Origin: an uncultured Bacilli bacterium
GTDB lineage: Bacteria > Bacillota_I > Bacilli_A > RF39 > UBA660
NCBI GenBank assembly: GCA_947631655.1
Contig: CANRME010000006.1
Span: forward strand, 1 to 25,123
Direction of reading: 5' to 3'
DNA: 25,123 nucleotides
Part shown: positions 1 through 6,004 of the stretch, piece by piece
How positions within the stretch are numbered: position 1 is the stretch's first letter
How the letters are laid out: each line of letters opens with the position of its first letter
The notes under the pieces: generated by a model
Seen by the model: the letters and a program-made list of their open reading frames with translations, nothing else
The model's database searches: none
Told to the model about the DNA's origin: nothing
Translations under genes and position numbers: made by a program

Positions 1-77
1 TAGCGAAGTGGTCAAACGCGGCAGACTGTAAATCTGTTCCTTCGGGTTCATTGGTTCAAATCCAGTTCCCTCCACCA
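1..77 (+). tRNA. tRNA-Tyr (GTA), 5' end cut off by the window edge
   Basis: The anticodon loop carries GTA, and a long variable arm follows it, as expected for bacterial tRNA-Tyr. The T arm has loop TTCAAAT with stem ATTGG/CCAGT, then the 3' acceptor strand TCCCTCC, discriminator A and an encoded CCA ending at 77. The first ~8 bases (acceptor 5' strand) lie outside the window. It is the first of three closely spaced tRNAs, so it was probably transcribed with tRNA-Gln and tRNA-Lys. Confidence 0.93.
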
Positions 78-87
78 CTTTAGTTTT

Positions 88-163
88 TGCCTCGTAGCCA
101 AGTGGTAAGGCATCAGACTTTGACTCTGACATTCCGTAGGTTCGAATCCTGCCGAGGCAGCCA
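88..163 (+). tRNA. tRNA-Gln (TTG)
   Basis: Acceptor arms TGCCTCG (88-94) and CGAGGCA (153-159) pair perfectly. The anticodon loop CTTTGAC gives anticodon TTG. The T loop is TTCGAAT, the discriminator is G160 and CCA is encoded at 161-163. It lies 10 nt after tRNA-Tyr in the same cluster. Confidence 0.96.
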
Positions 164-180
164 ATTTTTTTATTAATAAT

Positions 181-256
181 GTCTCGCTAGCTCAGTAGGT
201 AGAGCATTTGACTTTTAATCAAAGGGTCACGCGTTCGAGTCGCGTGCGAGACACCA
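181..256 (+). tRNA. tRNA-Lys (TTT)
   Basis: Acceptor arms GTCTCGC (181-187) and GCGAGAC (246-252) pair perfectly. The anticodon loop CTTTTAA gives anticodon TTT. The T loop is TTCGAGT, followed by discriminator A253 and an encoded CCA to 256. It is the last tRNA of the cluster and is followed directly by an intrinsic terminator. tRNA 3' ends are common phage integration targets, but the matching second att copy would lie outside this window. Confidence 0.96.
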
Positions 257-268
257 GTTAGTATTATT

Positions 269-294
269 AAAGTCCGTATATTCGGGCTTTTTTT
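269..294 (+). terminator. Intrinsic terminator of the tRNA cluster
   Basis: AAAGTCCG (269-276) pairs with CGGGCTTT (283-290) through one T-G wobble across a 6-nt loop, followed by a T run to 294. It sits 13 nt after tRNA-Lys and should end the tRNA transcript. Confidence 0.85.
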
Positions 295-370
295 AGAGTA
301 ATTTTTTGATAATTTTGATATTTTTTCTCTCATTTAACCTACTTCGGAGTAATTCAAGAGTAATTTTTTG
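295..370 (+). repeat. Direct repeat pair of 14 bp
   Basis: The 14-mer AGAGTAATTTTTTG occurs at 295-308 and again at 357-370, flanking an AT-rich stretch between the tRNA terminator and the HNH gene. Its role is unknown. It could be an attachment-site remnant or a chance AT-rich duplication. No third copy was noticed elsewhere in the window. Confidence 0.5.
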
Positions 371-384
371 CTAGATATTTTTAC

Positions 385-693
385 ATGAAATCAAGAAGAA
401 CAAAAGAGCTAGAAATACCTAAAAAAATAAAATTAATTGTATGGGAAAGAGATAATCATGAATGTATATTTTGTCATAGATATGTTGAGTGGAATTTTGC
501 TAATTCTCATTATATAAAAAGAAGCCACGGAGGATTAGGAATAGAACAAAATATATTTACCGCTTGTTCAAGATGTCATCACGATTTTGATGATACACCA
601 AAAAGAAAAGAAATGCTTCCAATAGCTAAAAGGTATTTTAAGTCTTTGTATAATAACTGGAACGAAAAGGATTTAGTATACAAAAAATATTGA
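385..693 (+). CDS. Small HNH-motif protein
   Basis: This 102-residue protein has an HNH nuclease-like core. A Cys pair sits at C27/C30, His42 lies in the segment SHYIKRSHGG, Asn56 is in the middle of the motif, and a second Cys pair (C61/C64) is followed by His65-His66. This is the usual layout of zinc-bound HNH endonucleases. Small stand-alone HNH proteins are frequent in phage genomes, often near packaging genes, where some assist terminase cleavage; others are free-standing homing nucleases. It is the only sizeable gene on the plus strand and stands between the host-like tRNAs and the phage operon, so it may be phage-borne cargo or host-encoded. No clear Shine-Dalgarno site precedes the ATG, so the start is uncertain. 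Confidence 0.75.
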   Translation: MKSRRTKELEIPKKIKLIVWERDNHECIFCHRYVEWNFANSHYIKRSHGGLGIEQNIFTACSRCHHDFDDTPKRKEMLPIAKRYFKSLYNNWNEKDLVYKKY

Positions 694-717
694 CTTTTTT
701 ATAATTTATTCTATAAT
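690..717 (+). promoter_or_regulatory. Candidate promoter, distal
   Basis: TTGACT (690-695) and TATAAT (712-717) are spaced 16 nt apart. This is close to the sigma-A consensus and points rightward into the region of the candidate antisense RNA. It begins at the stop codon of the HNH gene. Confidence 0.5.
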
Positions 718-752
718 ACTTTATTGTATTTTACTTTTTACTATATTTTTTG

Positions 753-782
753 TTGCATTTAATAGTAAAATATGAGTATAAT
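753..782 (+). promoter_or_regulatory. Candidate promoter for the antisense RNA
   Basis: TTGCAT (753-758) and TATAAT (777-782) are spaced 18 nt apart. The predicted start is near 789, giving a ~130-nt RNA that ends at the terminator at 881-917. Confidence 0.5.
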
Positions 783-788
783 AATGTT

Positions 789-917
789 AGAAAGAACTCC
801 ATTTCTTTCTACCATTTGTGGACATAAAAAGAGATGCCGTTTTGATGGTGTTCTCAGTCCAATCTAATCGATTTTTGTGTGAACACCTATCGTGATGATA
901 TGGTGTTCTATTTTTTT
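789..917 (+). ncRNA. Candidate cis-antisense RNA (type I antitoxin-like)
   Basis: No convincing plus-strand ORF occupies this stretch, but it is bounded by a good promoter (753-782) and a strong intrinsic terminator (881-917). Its 5' end can form a hairpin (AGAAAG/CTTTCT). The RNA would be complementary to the 3' part of the minus-strand transcript encoding the 23-residue hydrophobic peptide at 908-979. Convergent RNAs overlapping at their 3' ends are known from Bacillus type I systems such as txpA/RatA and bsrG/SR4. The boundaries are inferred from promoter and terminator positions only. Confidence 0.45.
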
Positions 918-1004
918 GGCTCGCCAATAATACGAATCACTAGGATTAATATTATGGCAAATATCACAAGATATTCCATTTCCCTCCTGCAAAGCATAGT
1001 TCAT
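864..1004 (-). CDS. Possible 46-residue leader ORF overlapping the hydrophobic peptide
   Basis: This ORF opens with an ATG behind GAGGTGAGGTCC, a fair ribosome binding site. It overlaps the whole 908-979 ORF in another frame. It contains a CDIC motif but no recognisable domain. It could be a real small protein, or a leader whose translation controls the start at 979, as mok controls hok. Sequence alone does not decide between these two uses or show that it is translated. Confidence 0.25.
   Translation of the reverse strand: MNYALQEGNGISCDICHNINPSDSYYWRAKKIEHHIITIGVHTKID
881..917 (+). terminator. Intrinsic terminator of the candidate antisense RNA
   Basis: GAACACC (881-887) pairs with GGTGTTC (902-908). 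An inner TATC/GATA helix extends it across a one-base bulge. Seven T (911-917) follow on the plus strand. It lies over the stop codon of the minus-strand hydrophobic ORF, so both transcripts share this structure. Confidence 0.75.
908..979 (-). CDS. Candidate type I toxin: 23-residue hydrophobic peptide
   Basis: The peptide begins MEYLVIFAIILILVIRIIG and ends in a charged EPKK tail. This is one short membrane-spanning helix with a lysine-rich end, the usual design of type I toxins of Gram-positive bacteria and their prophages. I cannot assign it to a named family. AGGAGGG lies only 2-3 nt before the ATG, a short spacing that would limit translation. A promoter at 1087-1115, the 28-bp end-to-end pairing of the mRNA and a convergent antisense RNA over its 3' end all fit tight post-transcriptional control. 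By analogy the peptide would act at the cytoplasmic membrane. Toxicity is inferred, not shown. Confidence 0.5.
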   Translation of the reverse strand: MEYLVIFAIILILVIRIIGEPKK

Positions 1005-1086
1005 GGACCTCACCTCGCTTTCCGCTTATATTAATTTCTTAGTATAATTGGACCGAGGAAAAACACCATCTTGGCATCTCGAAATT

Positions 1087-1115
1087 ATTATAGTATATAT
1101 ATTATTAATTTACAA
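1087..1115 (-). promoter_or_regulatory. Promoter of the hydrophobic-peptide mRNA
   Basis: On the minus strand TTGTAA (1115-1110) and a perfect TATAAT (1092-1087) are 17 nt apart. The predicted start near 1080 is the first base of the right arm of the long inverted repeat. That coincidence strengthens both calls. Confidence 0.6.
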
Positions 1116-1275
1116 TAAAAATAAGATTTTTATCATTAACTTTTTAAAAATGCTCATTAATTGACAAAATAAGATTTAAATATTACAGAAATGCTCAGTT
1201 TTTTGAAAATACTGCGCATTTTTAAGTGGCAATTCTTCGAAATTTAACCCCGGAAAAAGTGGCAAAAAAGAGCAT
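1116..1275. other. AT-rich intergenic stretch without a gene
   Basis: I see no supportable ORF. There are two partly similar copies of AAATGCTCA followed by TGA and an A-rich segment (around 1149 and 1189), and two copies of AAGTGGCAA (around 1225 and 1258). These may be protein-binding repeats or chance. This is the boundary between the candidate toxin locus and the end of the phage late operon. Confidence 0.4.
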
Positions 1276-1307
1276 AAAAAAAAGAAGTTAGCTTTTTATG
1301 GCTAACT
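1276..1307 (-). terminator. Terminator of the phage late operon
   Basis: On the minus strand AGTTAGC (1307-1301) and GCTAACT (1292-1286) form a 7-bp stem with an 8-nt loop, followed by TTC and a run of eight T. It lies downstream of the endolysin gene, where the last late gene ends. Confidence 0.9.
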
Positions 1308-1371
1308 CCTAAAACTTGAAAATTGCAATAAAATAATCATTGCAGCTTCAATATAACATATTATTAATGTT

Positions 1372-2010
1372 TTAGCAATGTTTAATATCTTTTATATTCA
1401 TTGCTGCCCATACTTGACCACGAGCCATTAAAACTACTCTATCTCCTTTTATTTCAGAAATAGTATATGATTTATCATATTGTTTTAAATGTGTTCCTGT
1501 ATAGTTTACTAATCTAGTAGGAACTACTTCGTCACCTACTTTAAATTCTTCTACTTCTGTTTTTGGTGGTTCTATTGGTTCTTCTTTTACGTCTTCCACT
1601 AATTCAACATTAGGTCTTAATACTGTATATTCGTTTGAGAATATTTTTCCGTAACCAGCTTTGCCATTGTCATGATAAGTATTATTTTGGTCATATAACC
1701 TATCTGAATCGACATATATAGCAATATGCCCATAAGGAACACTTTTTATTACTCCTTCTTTAGGGAATACTAAAATATCTCCTTTTCGTGGGGTATCAAC
1801 AACACTTCCTAATCCTTCATTAACATAAGTTCTAATCCAGTCTTTAGCATTACCTCTTGCTTTAGCTGGTTGTTCTAAACATTGTGAAATGTATTGTTGA
1901 ATTAGACTTACACATTGTCCTTCCAAACTTCCACCTTTTGGTTGCCAAGGAACACCTACTCTAGTTCCTATTGTATTTTCAATAAATTTTTCTAATGAAA
2001 TTTTACTCAT
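1372..2010 (-). CDS. Endolysin with CHAP amidase/peptidase domain
   Basis: This 212-residue peptidoglycan hydrolase is the last gene of the late operon. Residues ~5-130 form a CHAP domain: catalytic Cys33 lies in the segment GQCVSLIQQY and His95 in GHIAIYV. CHAP enzymes cleave peptide or amide bonds of peptidoglycan by a Cys-His mechanism. A Pro/Glu-rich linker (~135-155) leads to a C-terminal SH3-like wall-binding module (~155-212). No signal peptide is visible, so release should depend on the holin just upstream. The ribosome binding site is AAGGAGG. Domain order and position next to the holin make the role clear; the bond cleaved cannot be read from sequence. Confidence 0.93.
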   Translation of the reverse strand: MSKISLEKFIENTIGTRVGVPWQPKGGSLEGQCVSLIQQYISQCLEQPAKARGNAKDWIRTYVNEGLGSVVDTPRKGDILVFPKEGVIKSVPYGHIAIYVDSDRLYDQNNTYHDNGKAGYGKIFSNEYTVLRPNVELVEDVKEEPIEPPKTEVEEFKVGDEVVPTRLVNYTGTHLKQYDKSYTISEIKGDRVVLMARGQVWAAMNIKDIKHC

Positions 2011-2033
2011 TATTTATTCCTCCTTAATTTTAT

Positions 2034-2237
2034 TTATTTTTCTATATTCTTTTTATAATTTGTATTTGATATCATTAATACCGAACCTAAAAATGCGTCA
2101 AATGCAGTCATTATTGTAATAACAATATCTGTGTTAGCATAATTGAAACATTTTAATACTACACCAACAAAGACTGTTAGTGCTGGTAAGAATATTTGTG
2201 CTATATATTTTAATACGTCATATACTTTGTTACTCAT
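2034..2237 (-). CDS. Holin, phi-LC3 type
   Basis: This 67-residue membrane protein has two hydrophobic segments (~residues 10-28 and 36-57) and a lysine-rich C-terminal tail (NYKKNIEK). The pattern YDVLKYIAQIFLPALTVFVG, followed by a polar stretch and then FLGSVLMIS, is characteristic of the phi-LC3 holin family (Pfam Phage_holin_1). Holins open the cytoplasmic membrane at a set time so that the endolysin reaches the wall. It starts 6 nt after the gene before it and ends 23 nt before the endolysin gene, forming a lysis cassette. Confidence 0.9.
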   Translation of the reverse strand: MSNKVYDVLKYIAQIFLPALTVFVGVVLKCFNYANTDIVITIMTAFDAFLGSVLMISNTNYKKNIEK

Positions 2238-2243
2238 CTTTTA

Positions 2244-2642
2244 TCACCTCTCTTTCCATTTTTTCATTACCTTATTCCAACGAGAATGAATATAGCTATT
2301 CCCGTGATAAGTATTAGTATATTTATCGTAGGCATCATAAGCTCTTTCGGTTTCTACCTCACTAACTTTTTCGCCATCTTCAACGTCGGCTAAATACCTT
2401 ACAAGGTAGTTCTTGCATTGGTCCTCACCTAATAGATTAATTTTCTTGTTTAAATCATTTTTTAGCTCGTCGATTTTATCATCTAGTTCCTGCTTATTTT
2501 TGAACATTTGGTCCGTAATAGGATTAGTTATAGCTTTTTTAAAAATCGATTTAGCATATCTAAGCAAAACTAAGCAACCACCTATAAATGCCCCTAACCA
2601 TAAAATGTTAGAGGCGAGTGTTCCTAATGTTATATTCTCCAT
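2244..2642 (-). CDS. Membrane-anchored phage protein next to the holin
   Basis: This 132-residue protein has one N-terminal transmembrane helix (~residues 10-28), a predicted coiled coil (~residues 50-72, rich in Lys/Asp/Leu) and a charged C-terminal half. Proteins of this shape are frequent just before the holin in Gram-positive siphophages. Some are annotated as auxiliary or second holins. No catalytic motif is visible. A role in controlling lysis is inferred from position and topology only. The start is supported by an AAAGGAGATTAA ribosome binding site. Confidence 0.7.
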   Translation of the reverse strand: MENITLGTLASNILWLGAFIGGCLVLLRYAKSIFKKAITNPITDQMFKNKQELDDKIDELKNDLNKKINLLGEDQCKNYLVRYLADVEDGEKVSEVETERAYDAYDKYTNTYHGNSYIHSRWNKVMKKWKER

Positions 2643-2683
2643 TTTAATCTCCTTTCCAAATAAAAAAATCTCTAATTAAGAGA

Positions 2684-3820
2684 TTAATTTTCACTTGCAC
2701 CATAATACTTTATCATTAGTTCATCAAACAATTTTTTATAGTTCTCCGTTACATAATAATTAGCATATCCTTTCGACATACCATACCAAGAACGAAAAGC
2801 TGATAAAATATATGCTAATCCTTCTGGACTTCCATTATACTTTTTAAACATTTTGTTTAATCTTCTTCTTGCTTGATGGATACTTTTCTTTCCTAACCTA
2901 ATAATTACTTTACCACTATCCGTTAGATTAATTCTTTTTTTAAGAAAAATGAAAGTAGAAGATAATTTAGTTACAGATACTTTTTTATCATTTATAGTTA
3001 TACCAAGTTTATTTGCCATCTTATATAAACCTTCTCGACATTTTTTAACTTCGTCTAAATCCTTACATATTGCATAGCCATCGTCCATATAACGACCATA
3101 ACCTTTTATATGTAATACTTCTTTAAAATATCTATCTAATAAGGTAGGATAATATATAGCACAAACTTGTGATACTTGACTTCCTAATCCTAAACCTTTA
3201 TCTCCAAAACTATCTATATCATTCTTTAGCATTAATAAAATATCTTTATCAGGAATATCCTTTGATAATAGTTTAAGTAAAACCTCGTGGTTAACATTAT
3301 CAAAGTATTTAGAAAAATCGAATTGAAATATGTATCCACTATTGCCATATTTCTTATAGTGCCTTAATAAGTGAGTTTTAAGGCGGTTTAATGAAAAGTC
3401 AGTACCTCTTCCTTTTAAACTAGCTCCATTGTCATATATTAATTTAGGAGCTAATAAAGGTAAAAGATACTCATCACACAAAACTCTTTCAGTGCATCTT
3501 TCACCTATATCAACTGCCCTAATATGCCTTATTTTGCCACGTTCATTAATATCAAACTCCATAAACTTTAAAGGTTTAAAATCTCTTTTTTGGAGATTTC
3601 TTTGTATCTCTAATGTTTTTAATGGAAGTAATGATTCTTGCTTTTGAATACTAGATTTCCATCTAACTCCATTCTCGCATAGATAGAAAGCTTTATATAG
3701 ATTAATATAAGTGAATAATTGATTATAATCACCTATCTGTTGTATTTTATTCCTCTCTCTTTCTAATCTCTGAACGTGTCTTCTTTGGAATCTTTTTTGA
3801 CGTCTTTCTTCACTCGTCAT
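2684..3820 (-). CDS. DGR reverse transcriptase
   Basis: This 378-residue reverse transcriptase has the hallmarks of diversity-generating retroelement enzymes. Motif A is FDFSKYFDNVNH with Asp168. Motif 4 is GLGSQVSQ (211-218), with the Ser-Gln signature typical of DGR enzymes in place of the QG found in retroviral, group II and retron enzymes. The catalytic box is YMDD (244-247). No maturase X domain or endonuclease follows, as would be expected in a group II intron protein. It copies the template-repeat RNA upstream into cDNA with errors at adenines. The cDNA then replaces the variable repeat of the tail protein at 4757-6004. It follows an AAAGGGGAA ribosome binding site and is the last DGR gene before lysis. 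Confidence 0.97.
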   Translation of the reverse strand: MTSEERRQKRFQRRHVQRLERERNKIQQIGDYNQLFTYINLYKAFYLCENGVRWKSSIQKQESLLPLKTLEIQRNLQKRDFKPLKFMEFDINERGKIRHIRAVDIGERCTERVLCDEYLLPLLAPKLIYDNGASLKGRGTDFSLNRLKTHLLRHYKKYGNSGYIFQFDFSKYFDNVNHEVLLKLLSKDIPDKDILLMLKNDIDSFGDKGLGLGSQVSQVCAIYYPTLLDRYFKEVLHIKGYGRYMDDGYAICKDLDEVKKCREGLYKMANKLGITINDKKVSVTKLSSTFIFLKKRINLTDSGKVIIRLGKKSIHQARRRLNKMFKKYNGSPEGLAYILSAFRSWYGMSKGYANYYVTENYKKLFDELMIKYYGASEN

Positions 3821-4087
3821 ATTATTCCCCTTTCAAAATAAGGTTAATAGAAAATTACTTACACATCTTTTTCATTTGATTTTAATAAATGTACTATACC
3901 AATAACAACCATAAAATTGAATAAATCAAAAAACTTCAACTATGCAAGCAGCGTCCGGTTGGGTATGCTAAGTAATGAATTTAGTTCCTATTAAAAGGAA
4001 CAGGGTTATAAATTCCTTTATGTCTATTTCCTATCTGGATATTGATTTCACTAATATTTCAAGCTACTTTATACGAACCAATTAATC
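3821..4087 (-). ncRNA. Spacer RNA between template repeat and reverse transcriptase
   Basis: This 267-nt stretch has no convincing ORF. In the Bordetella phage BPP-1 system the RNA 3' of the template repeat is needed for cDNA priming and binding by the reverse transcriptase-Avd complex, so this segment probably serves that role. It holds a hairpin GTTCCT/AGGAAC (3984-4001) and a GC-rich island at 3944-3968 in otherwise AT-rich sequence. Exact ends of the functional RNA cannot be read from the sequence. Confidence 0.6.
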
Positions 4088-4191
4088 TATATAAATCCGG
4101 AGCCAGCCCATTGTTGTTGTTACTATTGTTATTGTTAGCACTACCATCAGTATTCACATTAATCCAATTGTTAGAATCATTAGAGCTGGTT
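4088..4191 (-). repeat. DGR template repeat (TR)
   Basis: TR aligns without gaps to 4762-4865 over 104 bp. All 27 differences fall where TR has A on the coding strand. TR is packed with AAC/AAT codons in the reading frame of the target. Such codons can reach many amino acids by mutation of their first two bases but never become stop codons. It lies 23 nt after the avd stop codon and before the reverse transcriptase, the same order as in BPP-1. Confidence 0.97.
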
Positions 4192-4214
4192 AATACAACT
4201 TATAACCCGAATGT

Positions 4215-4631
4215 TTAATTATTTACTAATTTTTTATATTTTTCTCTATCGACTTTTAATAATCCTTTTAACAGCATTATTTCTTTATTAACTAATTCAG
4301 CAATATTTTCTACTAGTTTAATAGAAATACCATCACTTTTAAATAGATAGTACATTATTTCAATTTGAGATAATATAGCTTGGCATTCTGCTATTGCTAA
4401 TTTAAACTCTTGAGTTCTTAAAATAATGTCATTTGCATTTTCCACATAAATTGAGTTCCCTCTTTTTACATGGTTTAAAATTTCTATAGACATATCAATT
4501 AATTTGTTATAGAAAAAACGATATTTTTTTGACTTACTAATTGTACATTTTATAATGTTTACTTCAATATCTCTTGCATTTTTCAAAAACTCCATATTCG
4601 ACGTACTTCTATCGTATGCTTTCACTGACAT
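4215..4631 (-). CDS. avd: Avd-like accessory variability protein of the DGR
   Basis: This 138-residue, basic, almost wholly helical protein lies between variable repeat and template repeat, exactly where avd sits in BPP-1. Avd proteins are four-helix bundles that form a pentamer, bind nucleic acid and the reverse transcriptase, and are required for mutagenic retrohoming. Here four amphipathic helical stretches can be seen (around residues 10-30, 34-58, 66-90 and 95-128), with many Lys/Arg. I chose the ATG at 4631 because CGAGGTGG precedes it at good spacing. A GTG 30 nt upstream is in frame but abuts its only SD-like sequence. The family is called from length, helical pattern and synteny rather than from a catalytic motif. 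Confidence 0.85.
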   Translation of the reverse strand: MSVKAYDRSTSNMEFLKNARDIEVNIIKCTISKSKKYRFFYNKLIDMSIEILNHVKRGNSIYVENANDIILRTQEFKLAIAECQAILSQIEIMYYLFKSDGISIKLVENIAELVNKEIMLLKGLLKVDREKYKKLVNN

Positions 4632-4719
4632 ATAAGGTCCACCTCGTTTTTTTGTTTTCACTCCCTTTCAAAAACATTTTATCAAAATATTATGCTTTTT
4701 TCCATAGTTTTGTATTTGT

Positions 4720-4754
4720 TTTAACCTAACTAGGACAAGCCTAGTTAGATTAAA
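4720..4754 (-). promoter_or_regulatory. Hairpin/cruciform after the variable repeat
   Basis: A 15-bp inverted repeat (4720-4734 with 4740-4754, one mismatch that is a wobble in RNA) encloses a 5-nt loop. It begins 2 nt after the stop codon of the variable protein. In BPP-1 a DNA hairpin just 3' of the initiation-of-mutagenic-homology site raises target recognition, and this element has the same position. It lacks a downstream T run on the minus strand, so it is unlikely to be a plain terminator. Confidence 0.85.
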
Positions 4755-4756
4755 GA

Positions 4757-6004
4757 CTATAGACAGAAAGCCGGAGCCAGCCCAAGGCTGCCGGTACTAG
4801 CGAGATTGCTAGCACTACCACCAGCATACACACGAATCCAACGGCTAGAATCACGAGAGCTGGGGCTTCTTAACCAATAAAGATATGCTGAACTACCAGG
4901 TAGACCATTACTATTAGGATATTTGATTCTCCTAGCATTTGAATTATAATATGCGTATTGTTCTCCTTCTAGTGCTACACTACCTTTATAATAACTATAA
5001 CTTGCTGAGCCAAACATTTCAGGATAAGATGTTAAGAATGCCTTATCTTCTGTATCTGGTCCTGCACCAGGACTTGAACTATGGTTTGCAATATTCTTTT
5101 TGACGACCGTCTTAACTAATGATTTTATTCCGCTTGGTAATGAATTAATAAACGTGCCATTTAACCAAGTACGACGTGGGTTTTGAGAATAGTTAGAATC
5201 ACTTGCTGTAGATGTACTAGAGCCCCAAATATAGCCATATTCTGCACTGCCATTATTTCCAAGAACCTCTTTACATTGTAAAGTAACTGCTGCTTTAGTT
5301 TTTCCATTTATAGGGGTTTTTAAATTGTCGTGTTCTATTCCAATGATAACCATCGTCATATCTTGGGCAACGTGACTTTCATTTGCACCTGTACCACTAG
5401 ACATTGCTGATAAATGCATTTTTCTAGTATCTCCAACGTGCCAGTAATCAGATATCTTTATAATTCCCTTATAATGGGCATCCAAAATAGCAGCAATTTG
5501 GTCATCTGTAGCATCGCTAAATGAGGTTACTGTTGGAGATAAAATATTACAATTTGATTCATTTATATTAAACATATCCTTATCAGAATAAGGGAATAAT
5601 GCAAATGTATATTTTTGTTCTGGTTTAAGATTAGATATTGTGTAATAATCGTTTTTGTAAGCATTTTTTGTTGTACTGTCTAATACTAAAGTACCATCGC
5701 TCTCATCTAATGGATATTCATTTCCTTCACGATACATAATTCTTGTACCCTTCCACTTACAATATGGACTACCAGCATGGTCTAAAGTATCATCTGGGTC
5801 TTCCCACTTAAATCCAATTGAAGTAGGTCCAAATTTTACTTGAATATTTTTAACATTTCTTGGTACGATTCCACCACCAGTTTGCATATTTTCTATTTCT
5901 GTATCAAAGTTTTTAGCTGGTATAGGTGTTTCGTCTCCTTTTTTCGCTTTTATTGCTTTCCCAACGTCAGTTAGAAAATTACTTAAATTATCTATTCTTG
6001 CCAT
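4757..6004 (-). CDS. DGR variable protein: phage receptor-binding tip with C-type lectin-like end
   Basis: This 415-residue protein is the diversified target of the DGR. The N-terminal ~45 residues resemble the short attachment segments of phage tail-tip proteins. Residues ~48-155 look like a fibronectin type III-like domain (KWEDPDD, then YTISNLKPEQKYTFALFPY). The rest fits the DUF6273/C-type lectin-like fold seen in many Gram-positive DGR targets, with YWLRSP before the variable part and a GLAPAFCL end. Residues ~381-414 are encoded by the variable repeat; compared with the template about 15 codons differ by amino acid, mostly Asn to Arg, Ser, Leu, Gly, Ala, Thr or Tyr. The start codon overlaps the stop of the upstream fibre gene (TAATG), with GGAGG before it. 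Binding to a host surface ligand is inferred from the system. Confidence 0.93.
   Translation of the reverse strand: MARIDNLSNFLTDVGKAIKAKKGDETPIPAKNFDTEIENMQTGGGIVPRNVKNIQVKFGPTSIGFKWEDPDDTLDHAGSPYCKWKGTRIMYREGNEYPLDESDGTLVLDSTTKNAYKNDYYTISNLKPEQKYTFALFPYSDKDMFNINESNCNILSPTVTSFSDATDDQIAAILDAHYKGIIKISDYWHVGDTRKMHLSAMSSGTGANESHVAQDMTMVIIGIEHDNLKTPINGKTKAAVTLQCKEVLGNNGSAEYGYIWGSSTSTASDSNYSQNPRRTWLNGTFINSLPSGIKSLVKTVVKKNIANHSSSPGAGPDTEDKAFLTSYPEMFGSASYSYYKGSVALEGEQYAYYNSNARRIKYPNSNGLPGSSAYLYWLRSPSSRDSSRWIRVYAGGSASNLASTGSLGLAPAFCL
4762..4865 (-). repeat. DGR variable repeat (VR)
   Basis: This is the recipient copy at the 3' end of the variable protein gene. It differs from TR (4088-4191) at 27 of 104 positions, all corresponding to template adenines. 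The longest unchanged GC-rich block, GGGCTGGCTCCGG on the coding strand, sits near the 3' end and is the best candidate for the initiation-of-mutagenic-homology element. The match reaches to within one codon of the stop codon. Confidence 0.97.

Larger units (their letters stand above)
831..1080. repeat. Long-range inverted repeat flanking the small hydrophobic ORF
   Basis: The left arm (831-863) and right arm (1047-1080) pair in three blocks: GAGATGCC (831-838) with 1073-1080, GATGGTGTT (844-852) with 1062-1070, and CTCAGTCCAAT (853-863) with 1047-1057. This makes 28 bp with one wobble, an interior loop and a 4-nt bulge. On the minus strand the right arm begins exactly at the predicted transcription start, and the left arm is followed by TTTTT. 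The two ends of the mRNA can therefore pair, as in several type I toxin mRNAs. Confidence 0.8.

Noticed and set aside
2684..3820. Reverse transcriptase as a group II intron maturase or retron
   Set aside because: It lacks a maturase X/endonuclease region, has the Ser-Gln motif of DGR enzymes, and has TR, VR and avd beside it.
4720..4754. Hairpin after the variable protein gene as an ordinary terminator
   Set aside because: No T run follows on the transcribed strand, and avd, TR and the reverse transcriptase must be expressed downstream.
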